Shown here piece after piece: positions 10,721 through 20,930 of a stretch of 64,000 bases of DNA. Numbering within the stretch: position 1 is the first letter of the stretch; the number at the start of each line of letters is the position of its first letter. The translations under genes and the position numbers were made by a program. Under the pieces are notes generated by a model. The model ran no database searches. It was not told the origin of the DNA and was given only the letters and a program-made list of their open reading frames with translations. The DNA is from Rhynchopus sp. YZ270_cl-10 (Eukaryota; Euglenozoa; Diplonemea; Diplonemida; Diplonemidae): the NCBI GenBank assembly GCA_964035575.1, contig OZ037850.1, positions 310,001-374,000 on the forward strand. Reading direction: 5' to 3'.

Positions 10721-10897
10721 CTTCAAAAAAAAATAAAAGAAAAAAATCAGCTCGGTTACGCCATATAAGCAGTGCTAGGGTTCAACAAAGAGAGGTGGGT
10801 TCGAACTCAGGAGAAAGGTTTAGTCCAAAACAAATCATATCCACATACCCCCTTCTGGTATTTTGTTGAAGAACAACAAAAGAGAGAGAAGTTGAAA

Positions 10898-10928
10898 AGT
10901 GCAAACGCCTCACCGTTCGTCAGCGGAC
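10898..10928 (+). repeat. F-type dispersed module
   Basis: AGTGCAAACGCCTCACCGTT followed by CGTCAGCGGAC; near-identical to 19982-20019 and 40150-40189. In the 40150 copy AGTGC pairs with GCACT. Confidence 0.6.
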
Positions 10929-10984
10929 AAAAAGAAAAAAAAAAAACAAATTGAAGAAAAAGAAAAAGAAAAAAAGAGCTGTGA

Positions 10985-11016
10985 GATGAATGTGTCTCTC
11001 TCGTGCACAAAACATC
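10985..11016 (+). repeat. B-type stem-loop (CTCTCGT loop)
   Basis: GATGAATGTG, loop TCTCTCTCGT, GCACA, AAACATC. GATG/CATC and TGTG/CACA pair. Confidence 0.6.
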
Positions 11017-11500
11017 TTTATTTATAAAAAAAAAAACGAGCAGGAAAAGTCAAAGGCAGCACAACGTCTTAGGCTTTAAAAAAAAACACACACTCTGGAA
11101 CCTTAAACGAGGAGGGGTGTGGGAGGGTTAATTGTAAAATAACTTACAGACAACATCATGTCTTGCGTTATTAAAGAAGCAGAGGGGGGGAAACATTTAA
11201 AAAAATCTGTCCAAAATGAAACAGATTATTCGTACAAAAGAAGAAAACACACATGCACACACCCCAAAACTATTTTTCTCTCCCCCCCCTCTCCATTTCA
11301 GAAACTTCTAAAAAAAAAAAATCAGGGGTTTTCAAAAAACACCCAAAGATAACTTCCCCACCCCCTTTACCCCCACCCCAATATGATTTTCTTTTCCTTT
11401 CCCCCAAAAAATGGGACCTTTTTAAAAAATTTCGTTAGATATTTTCTCTCCCCCCACCCCACATCTCTCTCACTCGCGACACCCTCTTATTCCCCCCTCC

Positions 11501-13183
11501 TCAGTTCAAAAACGAGAGTGGGTCGGCATGCTTTTTGCCTTCTCCTTCTGGTTGTTCTGTGGATTCAGTTGCAACAGGGGCAGCTTCGGTGGTGTTAGTT
11601 GTTGTTGTTTCAACAGGAGATGCCGGAGGGGAAGCGATTTCACGCTTATCTTTGATAAGCTGCTTCATTCTGACACGTTTTATGACGGACACCTTGAGCT
11701 CATCTTTAAGAAGCTCATCCACCTCTTCGTCTGTGTACTGACTGACTTCCTCAATTGTTGTGCCCGCCTCCGCCAGCTTCTGCACCAATTCATCAAGAAC
11801 TGCGTCCGCCGATACTGCTGGAGGTGCAACCGGTGTTGCTGCCACCGGTGTAGCTACAGTTGTTGGTGTCGACAACGTAGGGCTAATAGGGGACGATGGT
11901 CCAGCACCGTGCCCTTCCCCAAGCTCCAATTTGTCCAAAAACACTGTCTTCTCATGCTTTCCATTGCACCTCACGGTGAGCATTCCCTTTTCAAGCAAGA
12001 TTTTTGTGATAGTTCCTGGACCTTCTCCAACAATACGCACCATTTGCCCCTCCTTGAACCGCCCTGCCTCGATGGGGTCCTTCATGTGGGAGGCTGAGGT
12101 GTCGATGACCTCGCCGTTGTTGAGAATCACCTTGTAGCGTGTTTTGACACCCCCGGTGACGATTTCCTTGACGTAGCCTACGGTGCCGTCCTCCTTCCAG
12201 GACACCTTGGAGAGGTGGACCTGCTCGCCTACTTCGAAGGTGCGGGCTGATGTGTCGGTAGAGGATTTCTTGCTTCCTCCCCAGAGACCGCCTTTGAGGC
12301 CTTTGAGGAAGCCGCTTGAGCCGCTGGAGGACTGCTTCTCAACGGGGCGTGCGGTGCCTGCAGAGCTGCCCGAGAAAAGACCGCTGAGGAAGCCGCCCTT
12401 CGAGGACCCCCCCGCAAGGTTGTCCAGCGCATTGCCGACGCCTGCGTCCGTGAAGCGGTTGGCCTCCTCAGGGAAGATTTCGAAGGAGCTGCCGTCATTG
12501 GTGATGACCTTCCATTTGTCCTTTCTGTCGAGGTACTGCTGGATGACGACGTTGCTGTTGCCGTCCACGACGACGAGGTCGCCGACGTCAAAGGCGTTCG
12601 GGTTGACGCGAACGGTGACTTCGCTGTAGAGCTCTAGGTCCTTGCCTGAGAGGAGCGTGACCTTCCATCTGTCGGTCATGGCGTCGTACCCACGCACGGT
12701 GACAACCTCGTTGACAGACTCGCCGGAGACGATGCGAAGCAGCTCCCCCACAAAGAAGTGTTCCGCATCGTCAACCTTCTTCATGGTGTTGCTGAACAGC
12801 TCAAGCATGGCAATGCCTTTGGTCGAGGATTGGAGCTGCACCTTCCATGCGTCCTTGTCTTCGACGTACCCTTGGACAGTCGCGATTTCGCCTTCGTTGC
12901 TCATGGAAAGGATCGGGAGGGAGTGGAGACGCACAAAGTCCCCAGGTTGGAACATGTCTTGGGGGTCAAGAGGCTTCATCGAAGAAGGCGCCACCTCAAT
13001 CTTGTCACCGTTGGGCAGGATGACGCTCCACAGCCCCTTCGCCGCTATGTGTTCCTGCACGAAGACCAGCTCGGCTTCGTGCGCCATCTGCAAGATCTTG
13101 AGGCTGTGCAGACGCACAACATCGCCTGCCGCAATCACATGCTGTGGCTGCTGTTCCCCCAAAGGACTGGAAGGCTCCGACAT
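11501..13183 (-). CDS. Multi-repeat SH3/KOW-like beta-domain protein
   Basis: 560 aa, single exon. The first 215 residues hold four repeats of about 50 residues, each with a GDxVRLHSL-type strand, a V-x-GY turn, a WKV strand and an acidic or hydrophobic end. This is the pattern of small SH3-like or KOW-like barrels. After a Gly/Ser-rich linker two more such units follow (about 300-415, with EVGEQVHLSK and EGQMVRIVG). The last 110 residues contain a helical segment with YTDEEVDELL, possibly SAM-like, then a low-complexity tail. No catalytic motif, signal peptide or membrane segment. The beta repeats resemble the C-terminal extension of the LOG gene at 260-1572. Probably a binding or scaffold protein; function unknown. 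Confidence 0.75.
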   Translation of the reverse strand: MSEPSSPLGEQQPQHVIAAGDVVRLHSLKILQMAHEAELVFVQEHIAAKGLWSVILPNGDKIEVAPSSMKPLDPQDMFQPGDFVRLHSLPILSMSNEGEIATVQGYVEDKDAWKVQLQSSTKGIAMLELFSNTMKKVDDAEHFFVGELLRIVSGESVNEVVTVRGYDAMTDRWKVTLLSGKDLELYSEVTVRVNPNAFDVGDLVVVDGNSNVVIQQYLDRKDKWKVITNDGSSFEIFPEEANRFTDAGVGNALDNLAGGSSKGGFLSGLFSGSSAGTARPVEKQSSSGSSGFLKGLKGGLWGGSKKSSTDTSARTFEVGEQVHLSKVSWKEDGTVGYVKEIVTGGVKTRYKVILNNGEVIDTSASHMKDPIEAGRFKEGQMVRIVGEGPGTITKILLEKGMLTVRCNGKHEKTVFLDKLELGEGHGAGPSSPISPTLSTPTTVATPVAATPVAPPAVSADAVLDELVQKLAEAGTTIEEVSQYTDEEVDELLKDELKVSVIKRVRMKQLIKDKREIASPPASPVETTTTNTTEAAPVATESTEQPEGEGKKHADPLSFLN

Positions 13184-14343
13184 ATCTGTGTATCCTTTGT
13201 TCTTTTCTTGACCTAGAGGGTGGTGGTGGTGGTTGTGTGGAGGGGTGAATAGGGCACACTGGGTACCCCCTTGTGCAGCGCTCTTCTTCGCTTCTTGCCA
13301 GACACGCCAGCTCTACTCTGTAATAGGTGTAGCAACCCTTGTGTGAAACAAGCACACGACGACACATGCACTGACTAAATTTAAAGGTAAAGCTACGGAA
13401 ATATTTACGGACCAAATGCTGGAGGAGAACAAAATTCCGAATAACCATAAGGACGACTTCAACTGCATAGACCTCTGAACGATGAGAGAGAAGAACAACG
13501 AAGAATCAACCAAACCGTTTGGAATGTACTCAACACCGGAAGCCATGTTTACAAATTGGTCCTCGACTGCCCAGCATCAAGATACGTTCACTACCTCCCC
13601 TTGTCTGGCTTGAGATGAGGAAATAAAATAGCCACTTTTTTTTTTTGGGTTTTGGGAGGATACCTCTCTTGGATAGGGGAGAGGGAGGGGGAGGGGAGGG
13701 TTGGATTTGGGGGTTTTTCTTGCATCTTTTCAAAAAATGCAAAAATAAGTTGGAGAAAAAAAGGGGAGGCAAGAAAAGGAAAGCAAGAGGTCCCCCTCGT
13801 GCGGGAGCATTGCTTTCACAAAAAAAAGGGGGCAACAAAAGAAGGAGGGTTGATTCGAAATACAAAGCCCTTCTCGTGACAGTGCACATTCCTAATAGCA
13901 AGGTTGGAGCGCTATCTTGCAACGATACCCACAGAGTGTTGTTTTGGGTATTTCTTGAGAAATCCTAAAATGCTCAAAAATGCTCAAAAAAAGGGGGTTA
14001 AAAAAAAGGGAAAGATGCCACCTCGCTAAAAATATGAGGATAAAATCTTTGTCAAGACCATCCAAAATCCGATTCAAGAGAGAAAAAAAAACGGGGCCAA
14101 TCTTTTTTAAAGTAAGCCAAGAACAACAACGGGGGGTAAAAACATTCTCACACCCCCCTTTAAAAGGTTGGACAGCTGCCTTAGGATAGAAAATACAGAC
14201 AATCTGCGAAAAAAAAAAGACAAAAAAAAATCTTATAAAATGAACCTCTGCCTCTCATATTCACCTTGAAAAAAAAAAACAAATCCCCCCCTTCCCCACA
14301 ACATTCCTCCCTCCTCTCTCTCTCTCTTTCCTCTCTCCTCCTC
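13184..14343. other. Spacer, no supported gene
   Basis: The first part is upstream sequence of the beta-repeat gene, including CTCTAG about 30 nt before its ATG. A C-type module (ATACAAAGCCC, CTCGTGACAGTGCAC) lies at 13858-13893 and a degenerate A-type at about 14240-14270. No protein-like frame. Confidence 0.55.
13858..13893 (+). repeat. C-type dispersed module
   Basis: GAAATACAAAGCCCTTCTCG followed by TGACAGTGCAC. Related copies at 28345, 35869 and about 42800. Shares CTCGTG with the A and B stem-loops. Confidence 0.6.
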
Positions 14344-15735
14344 TCAACAAACCTTTTTCATTTGCTGCATGAGGGCTGTGTTGGGGAAGAATAGTTTTAT
14401 GTCACGTGGATCTATTGAAGCATCAACAGCACTTGGAGGGCAAGCATGCTCACGGAGGTACTGCACTGCCGCGGTCCGCTCATACGTGTAGCCATCTGCA
14501 AGCACTACTGGATCTACAAAAGCAAAGTGCGTGAGTGGGCAGACAAAGTCTTGGTCGATGTCTGTGTCCGGGGGTGTGTCTTCACCCATATCCATATCAA
14601 TGCTTGAAGGAGTCGCTTTTGTCTGCATCTGCCCTTCTGCAGAGTGCACAGAAGCTGCGATACGAAGCTTTCTCAACAAATCCGCCATCGTCTCCGTCTG
14701 CCTCTGCAACGTGTCCAAACTCTCCTCCAAAATCTTTGCGCTCTGCACCACCACCTTCTCCGCCACATTTACCACCTGATTCGTATACATCCCAAAATGC
14801 AACGTTGCAACACTCTCTTGCCTATTATACTCTACTGGAGACACACAAATCAAAATACAGGTTTTCGAGTTTCCTCCCAACGCAGATGACAAAAGCGAGG
14901 TTAGCACGGAGTCTCTGTATGGTATATGCTCCTTTTTTTCGTAGAAAGACATGATAACACGACGGAGGGAGAGAAGCGATTTGTTGATGCTTTTTGCTTC
15001 TTCTAGGGTGTCTCCGTGGGAGCCGGTTTTTTTGACGCATTCAGATCCGGCCAAATCAGCGAGGAAGAGCTGAGCGATGCGCTGCACCCCGTTTTGTTTG
15101 TTTCTAGATTTGACAGTGATGATGTGTATGGCATGCGACCTGCTGGAGGCATCGTTCATCCGCGTTTCCTGCACAATACGCCTTGTGGCAGACTCCTTAA
15201 TTAACGCCGCCATAGCTTCAGCATTGCGACACTGTGCGTTAATCACACCATTAATCCCTGCCGTCATATTCAAGGTTACATCACCATCTGGGTCAAGCAT
15301 ATCGTAGATATTCTCTCTGTAGAGCTGAATGCACGACATTGACACAGAGTATTCCTCGTTAGGGTTGGATATGTATCGTGCAGAAATTCCATTGAATAGT
15401 TCACATGTTACTCGAGGAACTATGCCAGGTTCGTCCTTGGTTCCTTCCATGGAATAGGTCTTCCCAGACCCGGTCTGGCCATACGCGATGATCGCCCCGT
15501 TGTAGCCATTGAGGACCTGCTTGAGGATAGGTCGGGTTGCCTCGAAGACACGGGATTGTCCGTCATTCTGCCCAAAGCAATGGTCAAAAGTAAACACCTG
15601 TTTCCCCCCCGCAGCGGAAGCGTCAACCACCATGGTATTCTTCTCAGCATTAATTATGGTTGGCGACTCTTTGCTTGCCTCTGAATCATGAAGGGGGCGG
15701 ACCCGAGCAATAACCTGAATGTTCTCGGAGGACAT
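14344..15735 (-). CDS. Kinesin motor protein with C-terminal U-box
   Basis: 463 aa, single exon, starting at MSSENIQVIARVRP, the usual position for an N-terminal kinesin motor; the ATG follows TTTTCCCCCAG by about 40 nt. The motor covers roughly 5-330, with P-loop GQTGSGKT (86-93), switch I NDASSRSH (194-201) and switch II LADLAGSE (225-232), all intact, so ATP-driven microtubule movement is expected. A short helix (330-370) and acidic linker lead to a U-box at about 393-463: DFVCPLTHFAFVDPVVLADG, then YTYER and a final PNTAL motif. U-boxes recruit ubiquitin-conjugating enzymes. A motor joined to a U-box with almost no coiled-coil stalk is unusual; it could act as a mobile E3 ligase or as a monomeric motor. 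Confidence 0.92.
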   Translation of the reverse strand: MSSENIQVIARVRPLHDSEASKESPTIINAEKNTMVVDASAAGGKQVFTFDHCFGQNDGQSRVFEATRPILKQVLNGYNGAIIAYGQTGSGKTYSMEGTKDEPGIVPRVTCELFNGISARYISNPNEEYSVSMSCIQLYRENIYDMLDPDGDVTLNMTAGINGVINAQCRNAEAMAALIKESATRRIVQETRMNDASSRSHAIHIITVKSRNKQNGVQRIAQLFLADLAGSECVKKTGSHGDTLEEAKSINKSLLSLRRVIMSFYEKKEHIPYRDSVLTSLLSSALGGNSKTCILICVSPVEYNRQESVATLHFGMYTNQVVNVAEKVVVQSAKILEESLDTLQRQTETMADLLRKLRIAASVHSAEGQMQTKATPSSIDMDMGEDTPPDTDIDQDFVCPLTHFAFVDPVVLADGYTYERTAAVQYLREHACPPSAVDASIDPRDIKLFFPNTALMQQMKKVC

Positions 15736-16694
15736 TAAGTTGTGTTTAAAAAGAAAGAATCTGGGGGAAAAGGAAGGGTGAGGGAGGGAGGGAGGGAGAG
15801 GAAGGGGGTGATGAGAGAGAAGAAAAAAAAATGATGATAATTTCTTTCTTTTCTTGTTCTTTTTTAAAAAAATTACTGGAAGTGTAGTTTTGCGTTTTTT
15901 TTTAAATCTGCCCGCTTTTTCCATATTTTTTGTGCAATCCTTCCATGTTTCCTTTTTTTTCTTTTTTTTTGGATTCTTTTTTTTAGGGGCTGGGGTGCTT
16001 TTTGCTTACCCTCGTCTTTTCTGAGGAGGGGTCGTTCCTGTGGCCTTCGTTGATCGGTGTGGCCTAGGTAGGATCCACCCTCGAAGAATCAGCAAGCATG
16101 ATACAGTAAATAGGTTAGATAGAACAGATATTATCTGAAAAACGGCACGTAATCACAGTGCTCCCTCCCCTCTCCCCCATATATCCCCTACACTTCGCAC
16201 TGATGAGAGGTTTAAAAAAAAAAACAAAAAATTGAAGCTTAGTTTTAATCTTTAAAATGTTCATTGCCTTCCACACAAATTTGACAGGAAAGAAACTGAT
16301 TTCAATCAAACCCCCTTTTGACAAAAAAAAAACCACCATAAAAAAGGGGGCAGCAGTCCACATCTTGGTAGCGACACCTCCCCCTTTTTTTGCATGAAAA
16401 AGGTCTTCGTTATGACTCAAAAAAAAACTAAAACTGAGTCCAGCGTAAGACTTAAAAGCGACACCCTCTTGGGAATCTGGGACTGATTTTATTCTCTTGA
16501 GTGATGGCTGACAGTATCTGATGACCAAAACAATGAACATCTTGTCCTTTGTTTAGTTGGTACGCTACCCACATCAAATACGCTCAGCGGTGGATGGCAG
16601 AATGATGACCATAACAAAAGGGAAGTGCGTAGTCAACAGCCTCTCAGGACGCAGACAAAAACACCCTTACTTTGTGGAGCTTTTCTCCTAGATT

Positions 16695-16856
16695 CTAAGC
16701 GTGGCAGGGGTGCATCTTGTGGACACCAGTGTAATCAACCGTGCAAGATGGACGGCCAACGTGAACTAGCTGGGAGCTTGGGTACTTCTGTTCGTGTTGC
16801 TTGACCCTCTCAGTTATCCAAGAACGTTGGTTACTGGTAGTACCACACATCAACCC
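16695..16856 (-). other. Possible orphan terminal exon (53 codons)
   Basis: A stretch free of homopolymers within an A/T-run-rich spacer. On the minus strand an acceptor-like TGATCTACAG is followed by an open frame beginning GLMCGTTSNQRSWITERVKQ and ending HKMHPCHA before TAG. Composition is protein-like, but I see no matching upstream exon and recognise no family. It could be a terminal exon, a gene remnant or a structured RNA. Confidence 0.3.
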
Positions 16857-16997
16857 CTGTAGATCAAAAGGGAAGAAAAAAAAATGCTTTGTTTTTTTTT
16901 TTCTCATTTACTTTACATCTTGCGGAGAAGTCGCTCAGTATCTGATATTGGGTACATCCTGTTGCAAAATATTTGTCTTTGCCGTCCCTTTTATTTT

Positions 16998-17037
16998 GAA
17001 ATATATTAGTGTAGACCCAGGATGAGCTCTACTGTAC
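16998..17037 (+). repeat. D-type dispersed hairpin module
   Basis: ATTAGTGTAGACCCAGGATG then AGCTCTACTGTAC. GTAGA pairs with TCTAC. Confidence 0.55.
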
Positions 17038-17301
17038 AAAAACGCTTTTACATATTTTATGTTTTGAAAACGTTCCTTAGCAAATAAACCAACCACTGCA
17101 CTCCGGTCTGCATATAAAATCTAATATTTCGCGCTTCGTTTTTTTTCTTCGCTTTTTGTTTTTTCCGCATCCCACTCATCAGACATCACAATAAACACCC
17201 AAAGAAAACTAACTGTAAACCCTCGAAACCAAATCTGAACTTGAAATAGTGAAGGCAATTCGACACAAAACACATCCATTCCGTCCTACACCATTTATCA
17301 T

Positions 17302-18582
17302 TTATGTGGAAGGCGACACTGCTGAGGGGGATGCGAGCGAGGTTGACGGGGAGCTGAGCGAGGAGAAGGAGGACTTGGAGAGGAGGTCCTCCTTCTGTTT
17401 GAGCTCGCGCTTTGTGATGTAGTCGTTTGTTTTGACAACACGGCCGAGGTGCCTGCCGAGGGCAGAGACATTGGGACGTGCACGACGTTCAGTGTCACGC
17501 GGCTTTTGAACACCAGCTTCGGAACGGCCCATGCCGGTGTTGGCCCACATCTTCACCTTGAAGCTATCTGCAGGAAGCTCGCGTGCTAACACTGCCTTGA
17601 CTTCACGGACGCTGCCAAGGGTGAGGTAGAGTTCAGAGGAGCCAGCCCAACGCTTGAGTTTGATTTGTTTGGGTTCGAGGTTGAGTGCCGCAAAGATTTC
17701 TTCTTCGCGGACGTGCTCGCCTGCGATGTTGTGAACCTGGAGGGTCGTGCTGGTGGCGCTGTTCTCACGCGAATGTGTTTCGATACTGACACGTGACGCG
17801 TGTGCCAAAGTGTTCTCTTCCTTCTTCTTCTTCTCCTCAACAGGCTGTGCACACTCTGCCCGCATCCGCCGCATGCGGTCAGGGTCGTTGATAAGCTCCT
17901 CCTTGCTGCTTGCCCATTGGAAGTTCTCGATGTATGCCTGGTCCGCCTTCTGCTTCTCTTCGAAGGTCTGCAAGGAAATGTGGTAAAGAGAGAGAAGAGA
18001 GAGGGAAGGGGAATGGTGCTGCCGTACAGTGCACCGTTGGGATGCAGGTGTGCAGGGGACAAGGCATACCTGGTATGTTGGTTCGGGTGCGGGTGTTGGA
18101 GCCGGGGTGGCCGCAGCGGTAGGTCTGTAGTGAAGAAAGAAGAGGTGGTGATAATTCCTCAACAAATAATTCCAAAAAACAAAAAAAACAAAACCATACC
18201 CAGCACCGCCGTCGTACTCGTCAGCCTCATCACCGGTATCATCATCGTCACTGGGGACTTGGAAGAGCGCAGCGCCTGGTGTGTATGGCTTGGCCTTGCT
18301 TTGTGCAGTTGAGTCGGGCTGGGCTGTTGCAGGAGCAGGCTGGGTAGCTGCAGCCGCAGCAGCCGCTGGGCAGGCAGGGTCCGTAGGGTCGGTGTGTGTA
18401 GCGCCCTCACCCGACGGTGTAGCGGTCTCGGACGTCACTTCTCTCGAGAACCCTCCCCCAGCATTGGAGCCCTCTTCCTGCTCCACCTGCCCTGCCTCTG
18501 TACCTGGTGACGTGGGGAACGCCTCAGGCTGTCGTTCATCTGTCACACCCGGCACACCCGCCACCACCTCGTTGCTGGTCAT
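17302..18582 (-). CDS. RRM-like protein (weakly R3HCC1-like)
   Basis: Three exons: 18582-18200, 18124-18070 and 17967-17302, giving 367 aa. Donors are GTATGG and GTATGC, acceptors CTACAG and TTGCAG. Both introns happen to keep the frame open, so an unspliced reading would wrongly add Phe/Leu-rich segments. The N-terminal 145 residues are acidic, Pro/Ala-rich and disordered. A charged helix follows (FEEKQKADQAYIENFQWASS), then at about 215-290 a compact alpha/beta stretch (LQVHNIAGEHV, LKRWAGSSELYLTLGSVREV) with the spacing of a divergent RRM, similar in outline to R3HCC1-type proteins. A basic tail ends in Ser-rich sequence. RNA binding is inferred, with low certainty on family. Confidence 0.7.
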   Translation of the reverse strand: MTSNEVVAGVPGVTDERQPEAFPTSPGTEAGQVEQEEGSNAGGGFSREVTSETATPSGEGATHTDPTDPACPAAAAAAATQPAPATAQPDSTAQSKAKPYTPGAALFQVPSDDDDTGDEADEYDGGAGYGFVFFVFWNYLLRNYHHLFFLHYRPTAAATPAPTPAPEPTYQVCLVPCTPASQRCTVRQHHSPSLSLLSLYHISLQTFEEKQKADQAYIENFQWASSKEELINDPDRMRRMRAECAQPVEEKKKKEENTLAHASRVSIETHSRENSATSTTLQVHNIAGEHVREEEIFAALNLEPKQIKLKRWAGSSELYLTLGSVREVKAVLARELPADSFKVKMWANTGMGRSEAGVQKPRDTERRARPNVSALGRHLGRVVKTNDYITKRELKQKEDLLSKSSFSSLSSPSTSLASPSAVSPST

Positions 18583-19494
18583 AAGGAAAGGGGGGAAACG
18601 AAGTTAGAGTTGTCTGTTTTTTTTCGGCAAAAAAGAAGAAAATCAGGCCAGAATCACGGTGTCAACACGCGTGGGGGAGCAGGAGGGATATGAGAATGTG
18701 GGGGGATATCAATAGTCGCAACGGCTTTCCTGTGAGGGGAGGATATGGGGAGGTGTAGGGGGTCCCGACTCCCAAAGAAAATTTTGTCACCTTTTTAGTT
18801 TCCCCCCCCCAAAAATTTGACCATTTACCGGGCACCCCCGGGTGAATCCTGCCCTAAAATAGGGTTTCGGGGCAAAATATTTGCATGCCATGTATGCCTA
18901 TGGGGGGCTTTTGCTGAGGGGGAAATGAAAATGCTGTCCTTTTTTTGCATAAAAAAATCTCGTGTCCTAAACACGGAAGGTTTTTTTTGTTGTATTGTTG
19001 TATCAGAGACAGGATTGCCTTCGAATAAAGTGTGGTTTGTTGTGTTGTGTTTTTTTTTGTTTTTTGTTTTTTTTTTTGTGGTCATTCGACCATCGCAAGA
19101 AAAGAAAAATAAAATTTGATTCAAAAAGAAAAACTAAACTACGACGCTACGCTCTCCGGAAGAGGCAAGATTTTTATTTTTTTATTTTTTTTTATCAGGT
19201 TAGTGTATGGCGTGTGTGTCTATCCCTTTTCTTATGTCCACCTGAGGTAGCGTTTGTGCTCAATTATTTTTTATGAATCTTTTTTTGTTTTGTTTTGTTT
19301 TGTTTTTTTTTTTTGGAAAAACAAGTATCGTGTCATGTCAGAGCCCCTCTCTGAAAGGGGTGACGTAGTGACTGAGCAATCACTTCTAAACACAAAACTC
19401 AAAAATCTTCTAAACTGGAATAAAATGCAAAAATAAAATGCAAAAAAATAAGATGAACCAATGGTCCCAAGCCTTCTCCTTTCCTCACCCTTCG
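18583..19494. other. Spacer, nothing clear
   Basis: AT-rich and full of homopolymers, with long T runs at 19030-19090 and 19270-19320. No protein-like frame and no clear copy of the dispersed modules. Confidence 0.5.
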
Positions 19495-19923
19495 CTACAG
19501 AACGTCACCCCTGATCCGCACTGTGTAGCTGAGGTCCTTCTGGATGAGGGTCTTCTTCTTCCTGTGGAGCTGCAGGATGACGGCACCCTCGAAGACGCTA
19601 ATGAGGTACTGCTCTGTTGCTTCCTGGATGGCTTCGAGGGCAGACGGACGGAAGCGCATGTCCTGCTTGTGTTTGTCCATCACCTCGCGGATCAGCCTCT
19701 GGAACGGGGCCTTCTGGATAAGCAGGTTCGTCCCCTTCTGCATGTGGCGGATCTCCCGCAGCGCCACAGTGCCCGGACGCCACCTCCGCGAGCTGCCGTC
19801 CTCCCGACGCGATTTGACGGGCTTGTATTGAATGCTTTTGCGCACTTTGCGCTCCTTCGCACCATCCTTCCCGGTAGAGCTCTTTGCCTTCTTGGCCTTG
19901 CTTTTCGGCGCGACACGTGGCAT
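19495..19923 (-). CDS. Divergent histone H3 (candidate centromeric H3)
   Basis: 142 aa, single exon. The histone fold is plain: RWRPGTVALREIR (alpha-N), LLIQKAPFQRLIREV (alpha-1), RFRPSALEAIQEATEQYL (alpha-2) and a final IRG. The N-terminal tail lacks the ARTKQTARKS start of canonical H3 and is instead Lys/Ser-rich with KPVKSRREDGSSRR. The C-terminal helix is also unlike canonical H3 (VILQLHRKKKTLIQKDLSYT). These traits fit a specialised variant such as cenH3. Loop 1 (DKHKQDMRF) has the canonical length, so the usual CENP-A insertion is absent and the assignment stays open. RRWRPGT and LLIQ-APFQRL also occur in kinetoplastid H3 proteins. No 3' histone stem-loop is visible. Confidence 0.88.
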   Translation of the reverse strand: MPRVAPKSKAKKAKSSTGKDGAKERKVRKSIQYKPVKSRREDGSSRRWRPGTVALREIRHMQKGTNLLIQKAPFQRLIREVMDKHKQDMRFRPSALEAIQEATEQYLISVFEGAVILQLHRKKKTLIQKDLSYTVRIRGDVL

Positions 19924-19981
19924 TGTGTAGGGTTTTGTGTGTAACTTTCTGAATTTTGAGGGAAATTTGAAAGAGAAATTG

Positions 19982-20019
19982 AGTGCAAACGCCTCACCGC
20001 TCATCGGCGGACACAGACA
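19982..20019 (+). repeat. F-type dispersed module
   Basis: AGTGCAAACGCCTCACCGCT then CATCGGCGGACACAGACA. About 60 nt upstream of the histone H3 start codon, antisense to that gene. Confidence 0.6.
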
Positions 20020-20828
20020 TTGATTTAAAATGCAGTGTCGTAGTACTGTGCGTGGAAAGTGCACCGTGGTGGACTCGAACTCATCAGAAGAAAGAAAGTG
20101 ATTGAGTGTGAGCAGTGTGGTGGGAACGTAAGGAGAGAGGGGGGTATGCGTAATAAGTATAATAAAGTGGGCGAAAATTGGGGACGATGTGGCATTTTTT
20201 TTTCTCTACAACACTCCTGTGCTGTGCGTCGAATCTCTTTTTTTTAGAGTTGTAAAACTCTGAATAACAGCAAAACAAACCAACAAAAATGGTTGAGCAA
20301 GAACCTTGGTAACGAACCTACGCCCCTGGCGTTCAGTCACCTCAAATGTCTTCGAATGTGAAAGACCGTTTTCTGTACTAAAGTGCACACACCTCAAGCA
20401 ATACAGGCACAAATACCTGCAGCCGACACCAGAAGATGTGAAAGAAATTGTGCCGATCCGTCCCGTAAATGTGAATAGGCTACTAAAACAAAAGGGGAAA
20501 ACTTGAAAGATGCATGTGTCTTGTATGCACACACGACAATAACAATGGAGAATAGAGAGCTACTTCATGGACACGGTTTCCACGGGGTGGTACATAAATC
20601 ATCGCCCCAACCAGAACGGGTAGGGGGGGTACCTTCACAGCATTAAAAAAAATGAAAAATAAGAAATCTCTCACAATGAAGTCCTTCACCCACAACACCA
20701 CCCTCCCACATAGGTATAAATCAGAGCTTTTTTTTTGGCCCCAAAAATTTCAAAAAAGCTGAAAATGCAAAACGCCTCCACTGCACATAGGACGCGGACA
20801 CTCGAGAAAAAAAAAGGGGGGTTTTTCA

Positions 20829-20859
20829 GATGAACCTAAGCCTCTCATGCTGAGTCACC
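20829..20859 (+). repeat. A-type stem-loop
   Basis: GATGAACCTAAGC, loop CTCTCAT, GCTGAGTCACC. Lies 72 nt past the stop of the next gene. Confidence 0.6.
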
Positions 20860-20930
20860 TTTAAAAGAAAAGTTGTAAGATCTGCTTACATCTCAAGGGA
20901 ATACTCGCAAACCCCTCACTGACAAAACCT

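Larger units (their letters stand above)
8746..11500. other. 2.75-kb spacer with repeat modules, no supported gene
   Basis: No protein-like frame on either strand. Contains A-type hairpins (9248-9284, 9991-10022), a G-type module (9921-9989) directly beside the second A-type, a degenerate C-type module near 10185, a run of tandem ACCAAGT-type repeats near 10225-10260, an inverted E-type module (10680-10720), an F-type module (10898-10928) and a B-type hairpin (10985-11016). The rest is A/T homopolymer-rich. Confidence 0.6.
15736..17301. other. Spacer with one exon-like segment, no complete gene
   Basis: Homopolymer-rich spacer. It holds a D-type hairpin (16998-17037) and the exon-like segment at 16695-16856. 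No complete gene supported. Confidence 0.5.
19924..20930. other. Spacer rich in repeat modules
   Basis: Holds an F-type module (19982-20019), a degenerate A-like segment near 20288-20345, an H-type module (20398-20446), a B-like hairpin near 20510-20535, a degenerate F-type near 20765-20800 and an A-type stem-loop (20829-20859). Several modules follow one another in the same orientation. No supported gene. Confidence 0.55.

Noticed and set aside
10750-10825. Possible tRNA gene around GGTTCGAAC
   Set aside because: A B-box-like GGTTCGAACTC is present, but no acceptor stem, D arm or anticodon arm can be folded at the right spacing.
17302-18582. Single-exon reading of the RRM-like gene
   Set aside because: The frame stays open through both introns by chance, but the inserted segments are Phe/Leu/His-rich low complexity and are bounded by GTATG donors and CAG acceptors.
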